From NCBI RefSeq assembly GCF_003477525.1, contig NZ_QUDO01000043.1:1-32818 (forward strand): a stretch of DNA of 32,818 bases, written 5' to 3'. Source of the stretch: Ruminococcus sp. AF41-9 (GTDB lineage Bacteria > Bacillota > Clostridia > Lachnospirales > Lachnospiraceae). Position numbers and translations under genes: made by a program. The notes beneath the pieces were generated by a model, which saw nothing but the letters and a program-made list of their open reading frames with translations, did not search any database and was not told the origin of the DNA. Each line of letters begins with the position of its first letter. Position 1 is the stretch's first letter. Of the stretch, positions 24,062 to 32,818 are shown in pieces.

Positions 24062-25165
24062 CTACAGTACTTTCACAATATTAAGTTCTTCATCCGTCAG
24101 AACAATATCTGCCCGTTTTCCAGGGGTCAGAGAACCTACTTCATCATAAATTCCAATACTTCTCGCCGGGTTTGCTGTTGCGGCAAGGATGGCTTCTCTT
24201 TCCGGTACTCCCATGGAAATGACACTCTTCATGCATCCGAAAAGGCAGGTCGCTGAACCGGCAATGGTTCCATCTGCCAGTGTTGCTTTGCGGTCTTTCA
24301 TGGTTACTTCCTGGCCGCCCAGTTCGTAGATTCCGTTTTCCATGCCTGTTGCCATCATGGAATCACTGATGAGAACGACTCTGCTGTCTCCGAAAAGGCG
24401 GAAAGTGTTGCGGACAGTTGCCGGGTGGATATGGATTCCGTCTCCGATCAGCTCTACCATACAGTTTTCATTATCTGCCGCTGCTCCGATCACTCCCGGT
24501 TCTCTGTGTCCCATCGGATTCATGGCATTGTATAAATGTGTGACATGAAGGGCACCCTGTTTCATGGCTTCTGCAGCACAGTTATAGTCTGCTGCTGTAT
24601 GTCCGATGGAAATGACTACCTCATTATGTAACTCCCTGATAAATTCTTCTGAGCCTTCCATATTCGGAGCGAGAGTTACCAGTTTGATCAGTCCGCCTGC
24701 TGCCTCATTGCATTCTCTGAAAAATTCAATGTCCGGTTTGCGAATATAGCCTTCCACATGGGCTCCCTTTTTGGACGGGTCAAGGAAAGGTCCCTCCATG
24801 TTGATGCCAACGATTCTTGCGCAGGTTTCGTCCTGTTCTACATCTTTTGCTGTCTGGAAAATTTTCAGCAGTTCTTCTTTCGGAAGGGTCATGGATGTCG
24901 GGCAGTAGGAAGTGATTCCCTGTGATTTTTCATACTGAAGAATGATTTTCAGTCCATCCACATCTGCATCTGAAAAATCATGTCTGACTGAACCGTGGCT
25001 GTGAATATCTACCAGTCCAGGCAGCACTTTCAGACCTGCTGCATCCAGTTGGGTTTTATCTGTTACTTCGTCTTCGGAAGCTACGATCCTGCCATTTTCT
25101 ATATATAAATCTGTTACTTTATAGCTTCCATCTTCCTGAAATACGTTTCCATTTTTAATAATCAT
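24062..25165 (-). CDS. nagA: N-acetylglucosamine-6-phosphate deacetylase (NagA)
   Basis: A 367-residue amidohydrolase that removes acetate from GlcNAc-6-P to give GlcN-6-P. Visible motifs are the metal-site 'DIHSHG', 'CPTSMTLPKEELL', 'NMEGPFLDPSKKGAH' (with the conserved metal-binding Glu), 'ISIGHTAADYN', 'VTHLYNAMNP', and the catalytic Asp in 'VLISDSMMATG'. 'ATANPARSIGIYDEVGSLTPGKRADIVL' closes the barrel. AGGAG lies about 10 bases ahead of the ATG. It follows nagB by 43 bases with no terminator, so the two are co-transcribed from the promoter at 26096-26124. Confidence 0.95.
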   Translation of the reverse strand: MIIKNGNVFQEDGSYKVTDLYIENGRIVASEDEVTDKTQLDAAGLKVLPGLVDIHSHGSVRHDFSDADVDGLKIILQYEKSQGITSYCPTSMTLPKEELLKIFQTAKDVEQDETCARIVGINMEGPFLDPSKKGAHVEGYIRKPDIEFFRECNEAAGGLIKLVTLAPNMEGSEEFIRELHNEVVISIGHTAADYNCAAEAMKQGALHVTHLYNAMNPMGHREPGVIGAAADNENCMVELIGDGIHIHPATVRNTFRLFGDSRVVLISDSMMATGMENGIYELGGQEVTMKDRKATLADGTIAGSATCLFGCMKSVISMGVPEREAILAATANPARSIGIYDEVGSLTPGKRADIVLTDEELNIVKVL

Positions 25166-25208
25166 TTCTTCTTCGCTCCTTTTGTGATGCTAATTCTGAA
25201 GATTATTT

Positions 25209-25952
25209 TTACAGGAGTCCTTTTTCACGGATCAGTTTTAATGCTGCTTCGTCTGCTACAACGGTTACATCCGGATGAAGCTGCAGAATAGACGCCGGTA
25301 CATTCGGGGTGATCGGTCCGTACAGAGATTTGTAAAGTGCATCTGCCTTTGCTTCTCCGGTTGCGATCAGGAGGATTTTCTTTGCTGACATGATACTTTT
25401 AATTCCCATTGTGTAAGCCTGTTTCGGAACTTCATCCATGCTTGCGAAGAATCTTGCATTTGCTTTAATTGTACTTTCTGTAAGGTTTACACAGTGAGTT
25501 TCTTTTTCAAAAGCTTCTCCCGGCTCGTTAAATCCGATATGTCCGTTTCCGCCGATTCCCAGAAGCTGCATGTCTACGCCGCCTACACTGCGGATGATCG
25601 CATTGTAATCTGCGCATGCTTTTTCGCTGTCTTCTTCCAGTCCGTTCGGTACATAAGTTTTTGTTTTGTCGATATTTACGTGGTCAAACAGGTTTGTGTT
25701 CATAAAATAACGGTAGCTCTGGTCGTTGTCTCCGGAAAGTCCTTTGTATTCGTCAAGGTTTACAGAAGTAACTTTGGCGAAGTCCAGGTCACCTTTTTTA
25801 TACCATTCAATTAACTGTCTGTACATTCCCACCGGTGTGGAACCTGTAGCCAGACCAAGAACTGCGTCCGGTTTCATAATAATCTGGGCAGACATAATGT
25901 TGGCTGCTTTTCTGCTCACGTCATTGTAATCTTTTCCTGCATAAATAATCAT
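25209..25952 (-). CDS. nagB: Glucosamine-6-phosphate deaminase (NagB)
   Basis: A 247-residue isomerase/deaminase that turns GlcN-6-P into fructose-6-P and ammonia, the last step of the island's pathway. It shows 'LGLATGSTPVGMYRQLIEW', 'VTSVNLDEYKGL', 'SYRYFMNTNLFDH' and the catalytic 'LLGIGGNGHIGFNEPG'. The start at 25952 begins on the conserved 'MIIYAGKDY' and has AAGGAG 7 bases ahead; the open frame continues 26 codons further with no ribosome site. A second TATAAT lies only about 17 bases ahead of this start, but the promoter at 26096-26124 is the better one. Confidence 0.95.
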   Translation of the reverse strand: MIIYAGKDYNDVSRKAANIMSAQIIMKPDAVLGLATGSTPVGMYRQLIEWYKKGDLDFAKVTSVNLDEYKGLSGDNDQSYRYFMNTNLFDHVNIDKTKTYVPNGLEEDSEKACADYNAIIRSVGGVDMQLLGIGGNGHIGFNEPGEAFEKETHCVNLTESTIKANARFFASMDEVPKQAYTMGIKSIMSAKKILLIATGEAKADALYKSLYGPITPNVPASILQLHPDVTVVADEAALKLIREKGLL

Positions 25953-26095
25953 TGTTTTTCTCCTTTTCATTATAACACGTTCCGACAGATTTGTTACTGT
26001 CCGCACTACCCCATGTCTGCGTTTCAGCAAAAAAATAACTGTGTTTTCAGCGTTGTCTTTCTGTCCGTTCTGCTATCTGTTTTTTAGTTGAACTC

Positions 26096-26124
26096 ATTAT
26101 AATTCGGGGTGAATTTATTTTCAA
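26096..26124 (-). promoter_or_regulatory. Promoter of nagB-nagA with an overlapping operator-like site
   Basis: On the minus strand TTGAAA (26119-26124), a 17-base spacer and TATAAT (26096-26101). The 14-base TGAATTTATTTTCA (26110-26123) overlaps the -35 box in the same place as the strong nanE operator does, but is one base shorter than the consensus. The leader to nagB is about 137 bases. Confidence 0.65.
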
Positions 26125-26200
26125 TAAATGTCATGGTTTTAGAATCTTCTTTCATTCCCTGTTCTTTCCGTTATTTTTGAGCATCTGTTTTTCTTTGTTT

Positions 26201-26245
26201 TTGAAATTACTTTCTTATTTTTTATATTACAGCGAAATTATTTAC
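26201..26245 (+). promoter_or_regulatory. Promoter of the second rpiR gene with operator-like sites
   Basis: TTGAAA (26201-26206), a 16-base spacer and TATATT (26223-26228). Two weak, operator-like palindromes, TGAAATTACTTTC (26202-26214) and GAAATTATTTAC (26234-26245), have centres about 31 bp apart, one over the -35 box and one at the start point. This hints at autoregulation. The rest of the 25953-26355 gap is AT-rich without a gene. Confidence 0.45.
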
Positions 26246-26355
26246 ATCTCAGGTTGAGAAAGCAATTTCAAGATATTATAATAGAAGTAATATTTCAGAT
26301 TGATACACCGATACCCTGCTTTCAGTTCAAACATACAGAAAGGATATGCCAGCTC

Positions 26356-27183
26356 ATGTCATTAAGCAAACGAAAAATTATTCCATTAATTGAATCTTAT
26401 TACCATACATTTACACCACTGGAACGAACGATCGCAGATTTCTTTATGCACAATACAGAGGAAGAAGACCTTTCCTCCAGACATATTTCGGGAATCCTTT
26501 ATGTATCGGAGGCTTCTCTTTCCCGTTTTGCCCAGAAATGTGGTTTTCACGGATATCGGGAGTTTATTTATGAATATAAGCAGAGCCTTACTCCGGAAAC
26601 AGAGGAGAATGTTCCGAACTTCGAAATTTCTGAGTTTAATACTTATCAGGAACTTCTGAATAAGGCGAATGCGCTTCTGGACAAAGCACAGATTGCACGT
26701 ATCACCAAACTGCTTGTGTCCAAGCCAAGGGTGTATGTCTATGGAAGAGGCAGTTCCGGACTTGTCGCGCAGGAAATGAAGCTGCGTTTTATGCGCATTG
26801 GGCTGAATATTGAGGCGGTTACGGACAGCCACATTATGAAAGTAAATTCTGTAATTCTGGATGAGAGCTGTCTGGTGATCGGAATCAGTGTCAGCGGACA
26901 GACGGCTGATATTATTTCTTCTCTGAAAGCCGCTCATCAGAGAGGTGCCTATACCCTTCTTATGACTGCAAGGCAGGACAAATCCTATCAGGAGTTCTGC
27001 GATGAAACACTGATCTTTGCGAGTATGGAGCATCTGGAATATGGAAATATCATTTCCCCACAGTTTCCGATCCTGCTGGTCCTGGATGTGCTTTACGCTC
27101 ATTATCTGCAGATTGACAGAAGCAAAAAAGAAGCGCTGCATGAATATACGATACAGACGCTTCAGCCTTTTCTGATCAAATAG
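26356..27183 (+). CDS. RpiR-family transcriptional regulator (second copy)
   Basis: A 275-residue regulator. The helix-turn-helix domain covers about residues 1-77 ('LERTIADFFMHN', then 'SSRHISGILYVSEASLSRFAQKCGFHGYREF'), and the SIS domain about 110-245 ('VYVYGRGSSGLVAQEMK', 'VIGISVSGQTADIISSLKAAHQRG'). It is divergent from nagB-nagA, which it probably controls in response to a phosphosugar. The start at 26356 is chosen on domain position, with AAAGGA 11 bases ahead; the open frame reaches back to 26254 but that segment is unlike the family. It shares the SIS/HTH plan with the copy at 22145 but is clearly diverged, so it is not a recent duplicate. Confidence 0.88.
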   Translation: MSLSKRKIIPLIESYYHTFTPLERTIADFFMHNTEEEDLSSRHISGILYVSEASLSRFAQKCGFHGYREFIYEYKQSLTPETEENVPNFEISEFNTYQELLNKANALLDKAQIARITKLLVSKPRVYVYGRGSSGLVAQEMKLRFMRIGLNIEAVTDSHIMKVNSVILDESCLVIGISVSGQTADIISSLKAAHQRGAYTLLMTARQDKSYQEFCDETLIFASMEHLEYGNIISPQFPILLVLDVLYAHYLQIDRSKKEALHEYTIQTLQPFLIK

Positions 27184-27189
27184 ACTTTC

Positions 27190-27346
27190 AAGCGGATATT
27201 CGCAATCCGCTTCGCTACTTGCTCATAACCGAATAACTGCTCCGCAGTTTATCAGAAGGAGCTTGCACTCCTCCTGATACAAGCAAGTCCCCACCCACTG
27301 CTTATTGCTTTTCGCAATTGAAGCAGGGGACTTACTTGATTCGGTT
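27190..27346. repeat. Multibranched hairpin cluster in a convergent intergenic region
   Basis: Four hairpins follow one another: AAGCGGAT 27190-27197 / ATCCGCTT 27205-27212; AACTGC 27235-27240 / GCAGTT 27244-27249; 27250-27261 / 27268-27279 (12 bp, one mismatch); and 27280-27292 / 27326-27338. An outer stem, AACCGAAT 27227-27234 / ATTCGGTT 27339-27346, encloses the last three. The element lies after the rpiR gene and resembles the hairpin cluster at 1-126 in style (GCGGAGC-type loops, AGGAG/CTCCT stems). It could be a terminator cluster, a mobile non-coding repeat or a structured RNA. Confidence 0.55.
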
Positions 27347-27354
27347 AAAATATA

Positions 27355-27369
27355 TAAAAATTATTTTCA
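27355..27369. promoter_or_regulatory. Isolated operator-like palindrome
   Basis: TAAAAATTATTTTCA matches the island palindrome at 14 of 15 positions, but lies alone in a convergent region, with no promoter visible beside it and no second copy about 30 bp away. It may be chance in AT-rich DNA or a decoy/looping site. Confidence 0.35.
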
Positions 27370-27396
27370 GTATTCCCCGCCTTTAAAACAACCATT

Positions 27397-27451
27397 AAAA
27401 ATCCCCTTTAAGCAGATTTTGGTTATTTACCAGGTCCACTTAAAGGGGATT
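27397..27451 (-). terminator. Terminator of the arabinofuranosidase transcript
   Basis: AATCCCCTTTAAG and CTTAAAGGGGATT form a 13-bp stem around a loop of about 28 bases; on the minus strand TTTTTAAT follows, 10 bases after the GH51 stop. Confidence 0.85.
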
Positions 27452-27460
27452 CTATAATTC

Positions 27461-29023
<1,563 letters not shown>

Positions 29024-29034
29024 TTATATTATTT

Positions 29035-29108
29035 GAGCTGCCTCATAAGTAATGTCAAATGATCACCGGTTACAGTAACATTAATTTCAAAACTCAATGG
29101 GACAGCTC
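29035..29108 (-). other. Intercistronic hairpin ahead of the arabinofuranosidase gene
   Basis: On the minus strand GAGCTGtCcCAT (from 29108) pairs with ATGaGgCAGCTC (to 29035), 10 of 12 positions, with an inner GTTACTGTAAC palindrome. No T run follows. A TTGACA (29053-29058) inside it could be a -35 box with a poor AATAAT 19 bases on, so a weak internal promoter for GH51 is possible. Confidence 0.4.
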
Positions 29109-29157
29109 ATTTTATATCATGTCAGCAAGTTACGATTTGAATATTTACAACTTTTGA

Positions 29158-30032
29158 TCAACCCTTAACAGCACCGGATGTCATACCATCGATCAGATAT
29201 CTCTGGAAGATCAGATAGATGATCAGGATCGGAAGGATACCAAACATGGACCTGCGATCAGAAGATTGTAGTTATTTCCATAAGGTGTAAGCAGTGTGTT
29301 CAGACCGATCTGCAATGTAAATTTGCTTGTATCACGGAATACCAGCATCGGCCATAACATGTTGTTCCAGGAACCCATTGCACAGAGGATTGCCATGGAT
29401 GCAAATGCCGGTTTGGTGATCGGCATCATAATCTTAACACTGATACCATACTCTGTGCATCCGTCGATTCTTCCTGCATCCAGAAGCTCTTTCGGAAGAC
29501 TCTGCATGTACTGTTTAAAGAAGAAAATCGTCGACGCACCACATAGTCCGGGGAGAATAACACCGGCTCTTGTATTGATGATCCCAAGAGATGTAACCTC
29601 GTTGTACAGAGGAAGCATCAGGATTTCAAAAGGAACACACATAGTTGCGATTACCAGGAAGAATAAAAATCCCTGAAGTTTAAATTTGTACATGGTCAGA
29701 CCGTATGCGATGAAGTAGCATACCAGCAGTGTCAGAACTACTGTGATCAGTGTCAGGATCAGACTGTTTTTATACCACATGAAATATTTTCTGGAATCCT
29801 CATTTCCGGAAAACAGGTATTTGTAGTTGTCCAGATGCATCTTGGAGAAGTCAAGATTCAGGGACATACCTTTCATAACCACTTCACGGCCTTCCTGGAA
29901 GGAAGCGAAGAAACCTGCAAGAAGCGGGAATGCGATCAGCACACAGAGGATAGCGAAAAGCCCTGTGGATAATACAGACGCAACTTTATGATTTGATTCC
30001 ATTGTCTTTGGCTGAGCTGCTGTTTTTGCCAT
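29158..30032 (-). pseudogene. MalG-type sugar ABC permease, frameshifted near its C-terminus
   Basis: A carbohydrate ABC permease of the CUT1 family (MalG/AraQ type). 'FPLLAGFFASFQEGREV', six hydrophobic segments and the ATPase-contact loop 'LLDAGRIDGCTEYGISVKIMMPITKPA' are all present. After 'YGNNYNLLIAG' the frame breaks at about 29249-29252, where one base is missing, and stops at 29223. The next frame carries the normal ending ('MFGILPILIIYLIFQRYLI', 'GMTSGAVKG') and stops at 29158. Repair gives a protein of about 290 residues. The start at 30032 has GGAGG 9 bases ahead, one base after the stop of the partner permease. The lost last helix would probably impair the protein; a sequencing error is a real alternative. 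Confidence 0.85.
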
Positions 30033-30033
30033 A

Positions 30034-30933
30034 TCACTTTTCCTCCTTCTTGAATGTTCCTGTTGCCACAAGCTGGATAATGTTGATCGCCAGAGCGATT
30101 ACCAGAAGTACCATACCTACGGCACACGCATAACCCATATCGTTTTTCTCAATACCACGTTTGTACAGATATCCTACGATGGTAAGACCAATGTTCTTCG
30201 GTGAGGAGTTACCATTCCACAACATGAAACTCTCAAGGAACATGGACAGACCGGCATATACGGAAATTGTAATAACATAGATGGTTGTCGGTTTCAGAAG
30301 CGGCAGTGTCACATACCAGAATTTCTGTTTTGCGTTGGCACCGTCGATGTCTGCTGATTCATAAAGAGATGTATCAATACTCTTTAAACCGGAAATAAAA
30401 TACAGCATGTTAACACCTGTCCATCTCCACATACAGAGTAATAACAGAGCTATCCATCCGGTAGTCTTTGCTTTCAGCCATGGAATACTTGCATTTCCAA
30501 GCAAATGCATTAACTGGTTCATCTGTCCGTTATCACCTTCTGAGAACATCAGTCGGAATAACATACCGGAAATAACTACAGATGTAAGTGCCGGAATGTA
30601 CATGATTACTTTCCATACGCCTTTGGCTTTGGTAAGACGGCTTTCCATCAGTACTGCAAGCATCATTGGGATTGGAATCAGCAGGAGCAGTGTCAGAAGC
30701 ATGTATTCCACACTGTTAAATACAGCCGTCTTGAAGAACTTATCGGAAGCCAGTTTCTGGTAATGCTTCAGACCAACCCACTGAGAACCGCCAAAGGAAA
30801 TATCCTGAAAACTCATTACAATACCACTGATGAGCGGATATAACCAGAATACCAGAAGGCTGATAACAAACGGAAGTACGAATACGTAGGGTGCCACCTT
30901 CTGAGAATAGAGCATCTTTTTCACTTTATTCAC
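30034..30933 (-). CDS. MalF-type sugar ABC permease
   Basis: A 299-residue CUT1-family permease (MalF/AraP/MsmF type) with six helices: 'YVFVLPFVISLLVFWLYPLISGIVMSFQD' opens it, and the ATPase-contact loop 'LYESADIDGANAKQKFWYVTLPLLKPT' is intact. It pairs with the MalG-type permease whose gene starts one base after its stop. The start is GTG, with GGAGG 8 bases ahead. The ATPase subunit is not in the window; CUT1 systems of Firmicutes often share one MsmK-type ATPase encoded elsewhere. Confidence 0.92.
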   Translation of the reverse strand: MNKVKKMLYSQKVAPYVFVLPFVISLLVFWLYPLISGIVMSFQDISFGGSQWVGLKHYQKLASDKFFKTAVFNSVEYMLLTLLLLIPIPMMLAVLMESRLTKAKGVWKVIMYIPALTSVVISGMLFRLMFSEGDNGQMNQLMHLLGNASIPWLKAKTTGWIALLLLCMWRWTGVNMLYFISGLKSIDTSLYESADIDGANAKQKFWYVTLPLLKPTTIYVITISVYAGLSMFLESFMLWNGNSSPKNIGLTIVGYLYKRGIEKNDMGYACAVGMVLLVIALAINIIQLVATGTFKKEEK

Positions 30934-31098
30934 AATGAATTCCTCCTCTTCTAAAAATAGCGGTAACTTTTCAGTATCTCACAGAATCATGATTTACTGA
31001 ACAGTCACAGATAATTTCTTTTTTCTTATTACCATTATCCTGAAAAGAAATCAGACTCCACATCCTGTGAAAATCTCATTTCTCACCAGGATAACAGT

Positions 31099-31132
31099 AA
31101 AAGAGGTCAGGGAATGCGGTTCCCTGGCCTCC
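31099..31132 (-). terminator. Attenuating terminator between the binding protein and permease genes
   Basis: On the minus strand GAGGCCAGGGAA pairs with TTCCCTGACCTC (one mismatch), followed by TTTTACTGTT. It lies 66 bases after the binding-protein stop and probably acts as a partial terminator that keeps permease levels below the receptor. The rest of the gap 30934-31198 shows nothing else. Confidence 0.7.
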
Positions 31133-31198
31133 CATATCATTTCGGTCACTGCAGTAACCGTTCTTTATTCACTTGATCAGTGAACCATTATCATTTTA

Positions 31199-32593
31199 TT
31201 ATTCACACTCGAAATCAAGATAATCCTGTGCATCCTGAAGTGCTTCTTCTACATCCATGCCATCCTCTAATACATTGTTCAGAGTTGTTGTACACATGTA
31301 ATCGTTCAGTGTCGGAGAGTTCTTTGTTGTGTAAACAGTTCCGATTGCATCATTTTCAGCAAGTTCATTCAGCACTTCGTATGGTTTTACACGGAAGAAT
31401 GTGTTATATGTATTGGACTCATCATAAGCAAACGCTTCGTCAGACCATAATGCTGTGTTGCAGACATCAAATCCAAGTTCGTTCCAGATCAGGTTTTCAC
31501 CTTCTTCAGAGCATTTAGCCCATGCAAGCCATTCAGCTGCAAGTTCAGGATTCTCACACTGATTTGTTACAACAGTACCTGTACCACCGATACCAACGGA
31601 GCATTTCTGTCCTTCTTCAAATACAGGGCATGTTGTGATGTCATATTTGCCTTCCATCTCAGGCATGTAATCTTTGAAACGGCTCATGTACCACATAGCT
31701 TTCGGGAAGGAAGCGATCTTGCCATCCATAATGTTGGAGAAACCTGCTTCAAGGTCAACATGTCCGTCTGTGGATACCATTGCGATTCCATCATTTAACC
31801 AGTTCTGCTGCATTGTGAGCATTTCTTTTACGGAATCAAGCTGTACGTTTACAGTTCCGTCCGGACCGCCTGTCCAGTCTTCACCGTTCTCAGCCATTGC
31901 AAGCCACATCCAGTCAACACCGCCTGTATCAACAGAAGTTAAGTACACTTCACCATTGGAAGCTTCTTTTAACTCTTCACCAAGTTTGGTATAATCATCC
32001 CATGTCTTTACAGATTTGTAATCTAATCCGTAAGATTCAAGAAGATCTGCGTTCCAGTACATAACAGTTGCACCTACATGGAAAGGAACACCAAGTCTTG
32101 TTCCGTCAGCTTTAGAATAAACATCAAGTCTGGACTGCACCATTGTATCTTCATATGGAGCAAGTGCATCATTCATGGAATACAGAGGACTGTCATCGCC
32201 GGAATAGTTCGGGAACTGTCCGATCTCGATATCGCAGAGGTCAGGAGCACCGGATCCTGCCTGTAAGGACATCATTAATTTGTTATGCATATCAGAGTAT
32301 GGATATGTACTGAATGTAATCTGGATCTGTTTGTCCGGATTCTCTTCATTCCATTTCTCTACCATTTTTCCGTAAAATTCGTTATGCAGATCTACGAATG
32401 ACCACATCTCATACTTTGTTCCATCATCAGGACCTACGGTTGTTACTGCTGTAGGCTCTCCTTCAGCCGGTTCTTCGCTCTCAGCAGCTTCCTCTGTTGT
32501 GTCTTCTTCTGCAAAGACATTCACTGCCATGCCCATGCTGGACACTGCCATAGCCGCAGTCATAAATAACGCGAACAATTTTCTTCTCTTCAT
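31199..32593 (-). CDS. Family 1 extracellular sugar-binding protein
   Basis: A 464-residue periplasmic-type binding protein (SBP_bac_1), receptor of the CUT1 transporter encoded downstream. 'YEMWSFVDLHNEFYGKMVEKWNEENPDKQIQITFSTYPYSDMHNKLMMSLQAGSGAPDLCDIE' is the typical N-terminal lobe. The signal peptide 'MKRRKLFALFMTAAMAVSSMGMAVNVFA' ends at an AxA-type site and has no lipobox cysteine; an acidic Glu/Thr/Ala-rich linker follows. The start at 32593 has AGGAGGA 7 bases ahead; the open frame runs 21 codons further up without one. The ligand is inferred to be arabinose-containing oligosaccharides, from the GH51 gene at the end of the same module. Confidence 0.9.
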   Translation of the reverse strand: MKRRKLFALFMTAAMAVSSMGMAVNVFAEEDTTEEAAESEEPAEGEPTAVTTVGPDDGTKYEMWSFVDLHNEFYGKMVEKWNEENPDKQIQITFSTYPYSDMHNKLMMSLQAGSGAPDLCDIEIGQFPNYSGDDSPLYSMNDALAPYEDTMVQSRLDVYSKADGTRLGVPFHVGATVMYWNADLLESYGLDYKSVKTWDDYTKLGEELKEASNGEVYLTSVDTGGVDWMWLAMAENGEDWTGGPDGTVNVQLDSVKEMLTMQQNWLNDGIAMVSTDGHVDLEAGFSNIMDGKIASFPKAMWYMSRFKDYMPEMEGKYDITTCPVFEEGQKCSVGIGGTGTVVTNQCENPELAAEWLAWAKCSEEGENLIWNELGFDVCNTALWSDEAFAYDESNTYNTFFRVKPYEVLNELAENDAIGTVYTTKNSPTLNDYMCTTTLNNVLEDGMDVEEALQDAQDYLDFECE

Positions 32594-32756
32594 AAAAAGA
32601 TCCTCCTTTTTTGCATTTCTTTGCGCTCTTCCGGTTTCAATGATGCCATTGTACAAACTCCATAATCATTTCGTATTTTTTTAAAATATATAGCCTTTCT
32701 TTTTGTTATGGTCATTTTGCACAATTTTTTTATTTTCAGCTCCGGTTTATGTTGAT

Positions 32757-32785
32757 ATTATATAATTTATTTCTGCAAATGTCAA
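32757..32785 (-). promoter_or_regulatory. Promoter of the sugar transporter / arabinofuranosidase module
   Basis: On the minus strand TTGACA (32780-32785), a 17-base spacer and TATAAT (32757-32762), a full consensus match. The leader is about 157 bases and holds a CAATG-gcat-CATTG palindrome at 32639-32652 that could be a repressor site. I see no good CcpA-type cre box. Confidence 0.8.
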
Positions 32786-32818
32786 TATATTTTTGATTTA
32801 TTTTTATTATTTTAGTTT

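Noticed and set aside
25965..25985. TGTTATAAT as the main nagB promoter
   Set aside because: It would leave a leader of only about ten bases and has no fitting -35 box; the promoter at 26096-26124 fits far better.
26386..27141. Open frame of 251 codons opposite the second rpiR gene
   Set aside because: Antisense to a clear RpiR regulator, with no recognisable domain or start signals.

Overview
The window looks like a chromosomal segment of a gut Firmicute of the Lachnospiraceae type (Blautia or Ruminococcus gnavus-like; this is inference). The reasons are strong AGGAGG ribosome binding sites, AT-rich intergenic DNA, oxygen-sensitive or fermentative gene content and host-glycan catabolism. 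There are no rRNA, tRNA, CRISPR or intact mobile elements.

Left part (1-10 kb): a hairpin-rich intergenic stretch, an orphan HicB-like gene and a secreted fibronectin-type-III protein. Next is thiC behind a TPP riboswitch with its own terminator and an unusually long second leader segment. A minus-strand group follows: an alpha/beta hydrolase with a condensation-type acyltransferase/membrane protein, a histidine phosphatase and a membrane dipeptidase. Upstream of the dipeptidase is a decayed locus (about 8.9-10.0 kb) where the start of a nucleoside-type ABC permease is joined to the end of a dihydropyrimidinase-like gene, next to a broken cytidylate-kinase-like gene.

Central part (10-27 kb): an amino-sugar / sialic-acid catabolic island. 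A minus-strand operon runs from a peptide-family substrate-binding protein through two permeases and two ATPases (DppABCDF type) to a YhcH/NanQ-type anomerase, an N-acetylneuraminate lyase (NanA) and an uncharacterised beta-propeller protein. Around it lie a cytoplasmic GH20 hexosaminidase, a ROK kinase broken by one missing base, NanE, NagA, NagB and two RpiR-type regulators. The implied route is import, anomer conversion, cleavage to ManNAc and pyruvate, phosphorylation, epimerisation to GlcNAc-6-P, deacetylation and deamination to fructose-6-P. No sialidase is present in the window.

A 15-bp palindrome close to TGAAAATAATTTTCA occurs in pairs with centres 29-32 bp apart upstream of the transporter operon, nanE and the hexosaminidase/kinase pair. 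Weaker versions sit at the nagB and second rpiR promoters. This is the best evidence that the island is a single RpiR-controlled regulon.

Right part (27-32.8 kb): an arabinose-oligosaccharide module on the minus strand, made of a family-1 substrate-binding protein, a MalF-type permease, a MalG-type permease (frameshifted near its end) and a GH51 alpha-L-arabinofuranosidase. It is read from a near-consensus promoter at the right edge.
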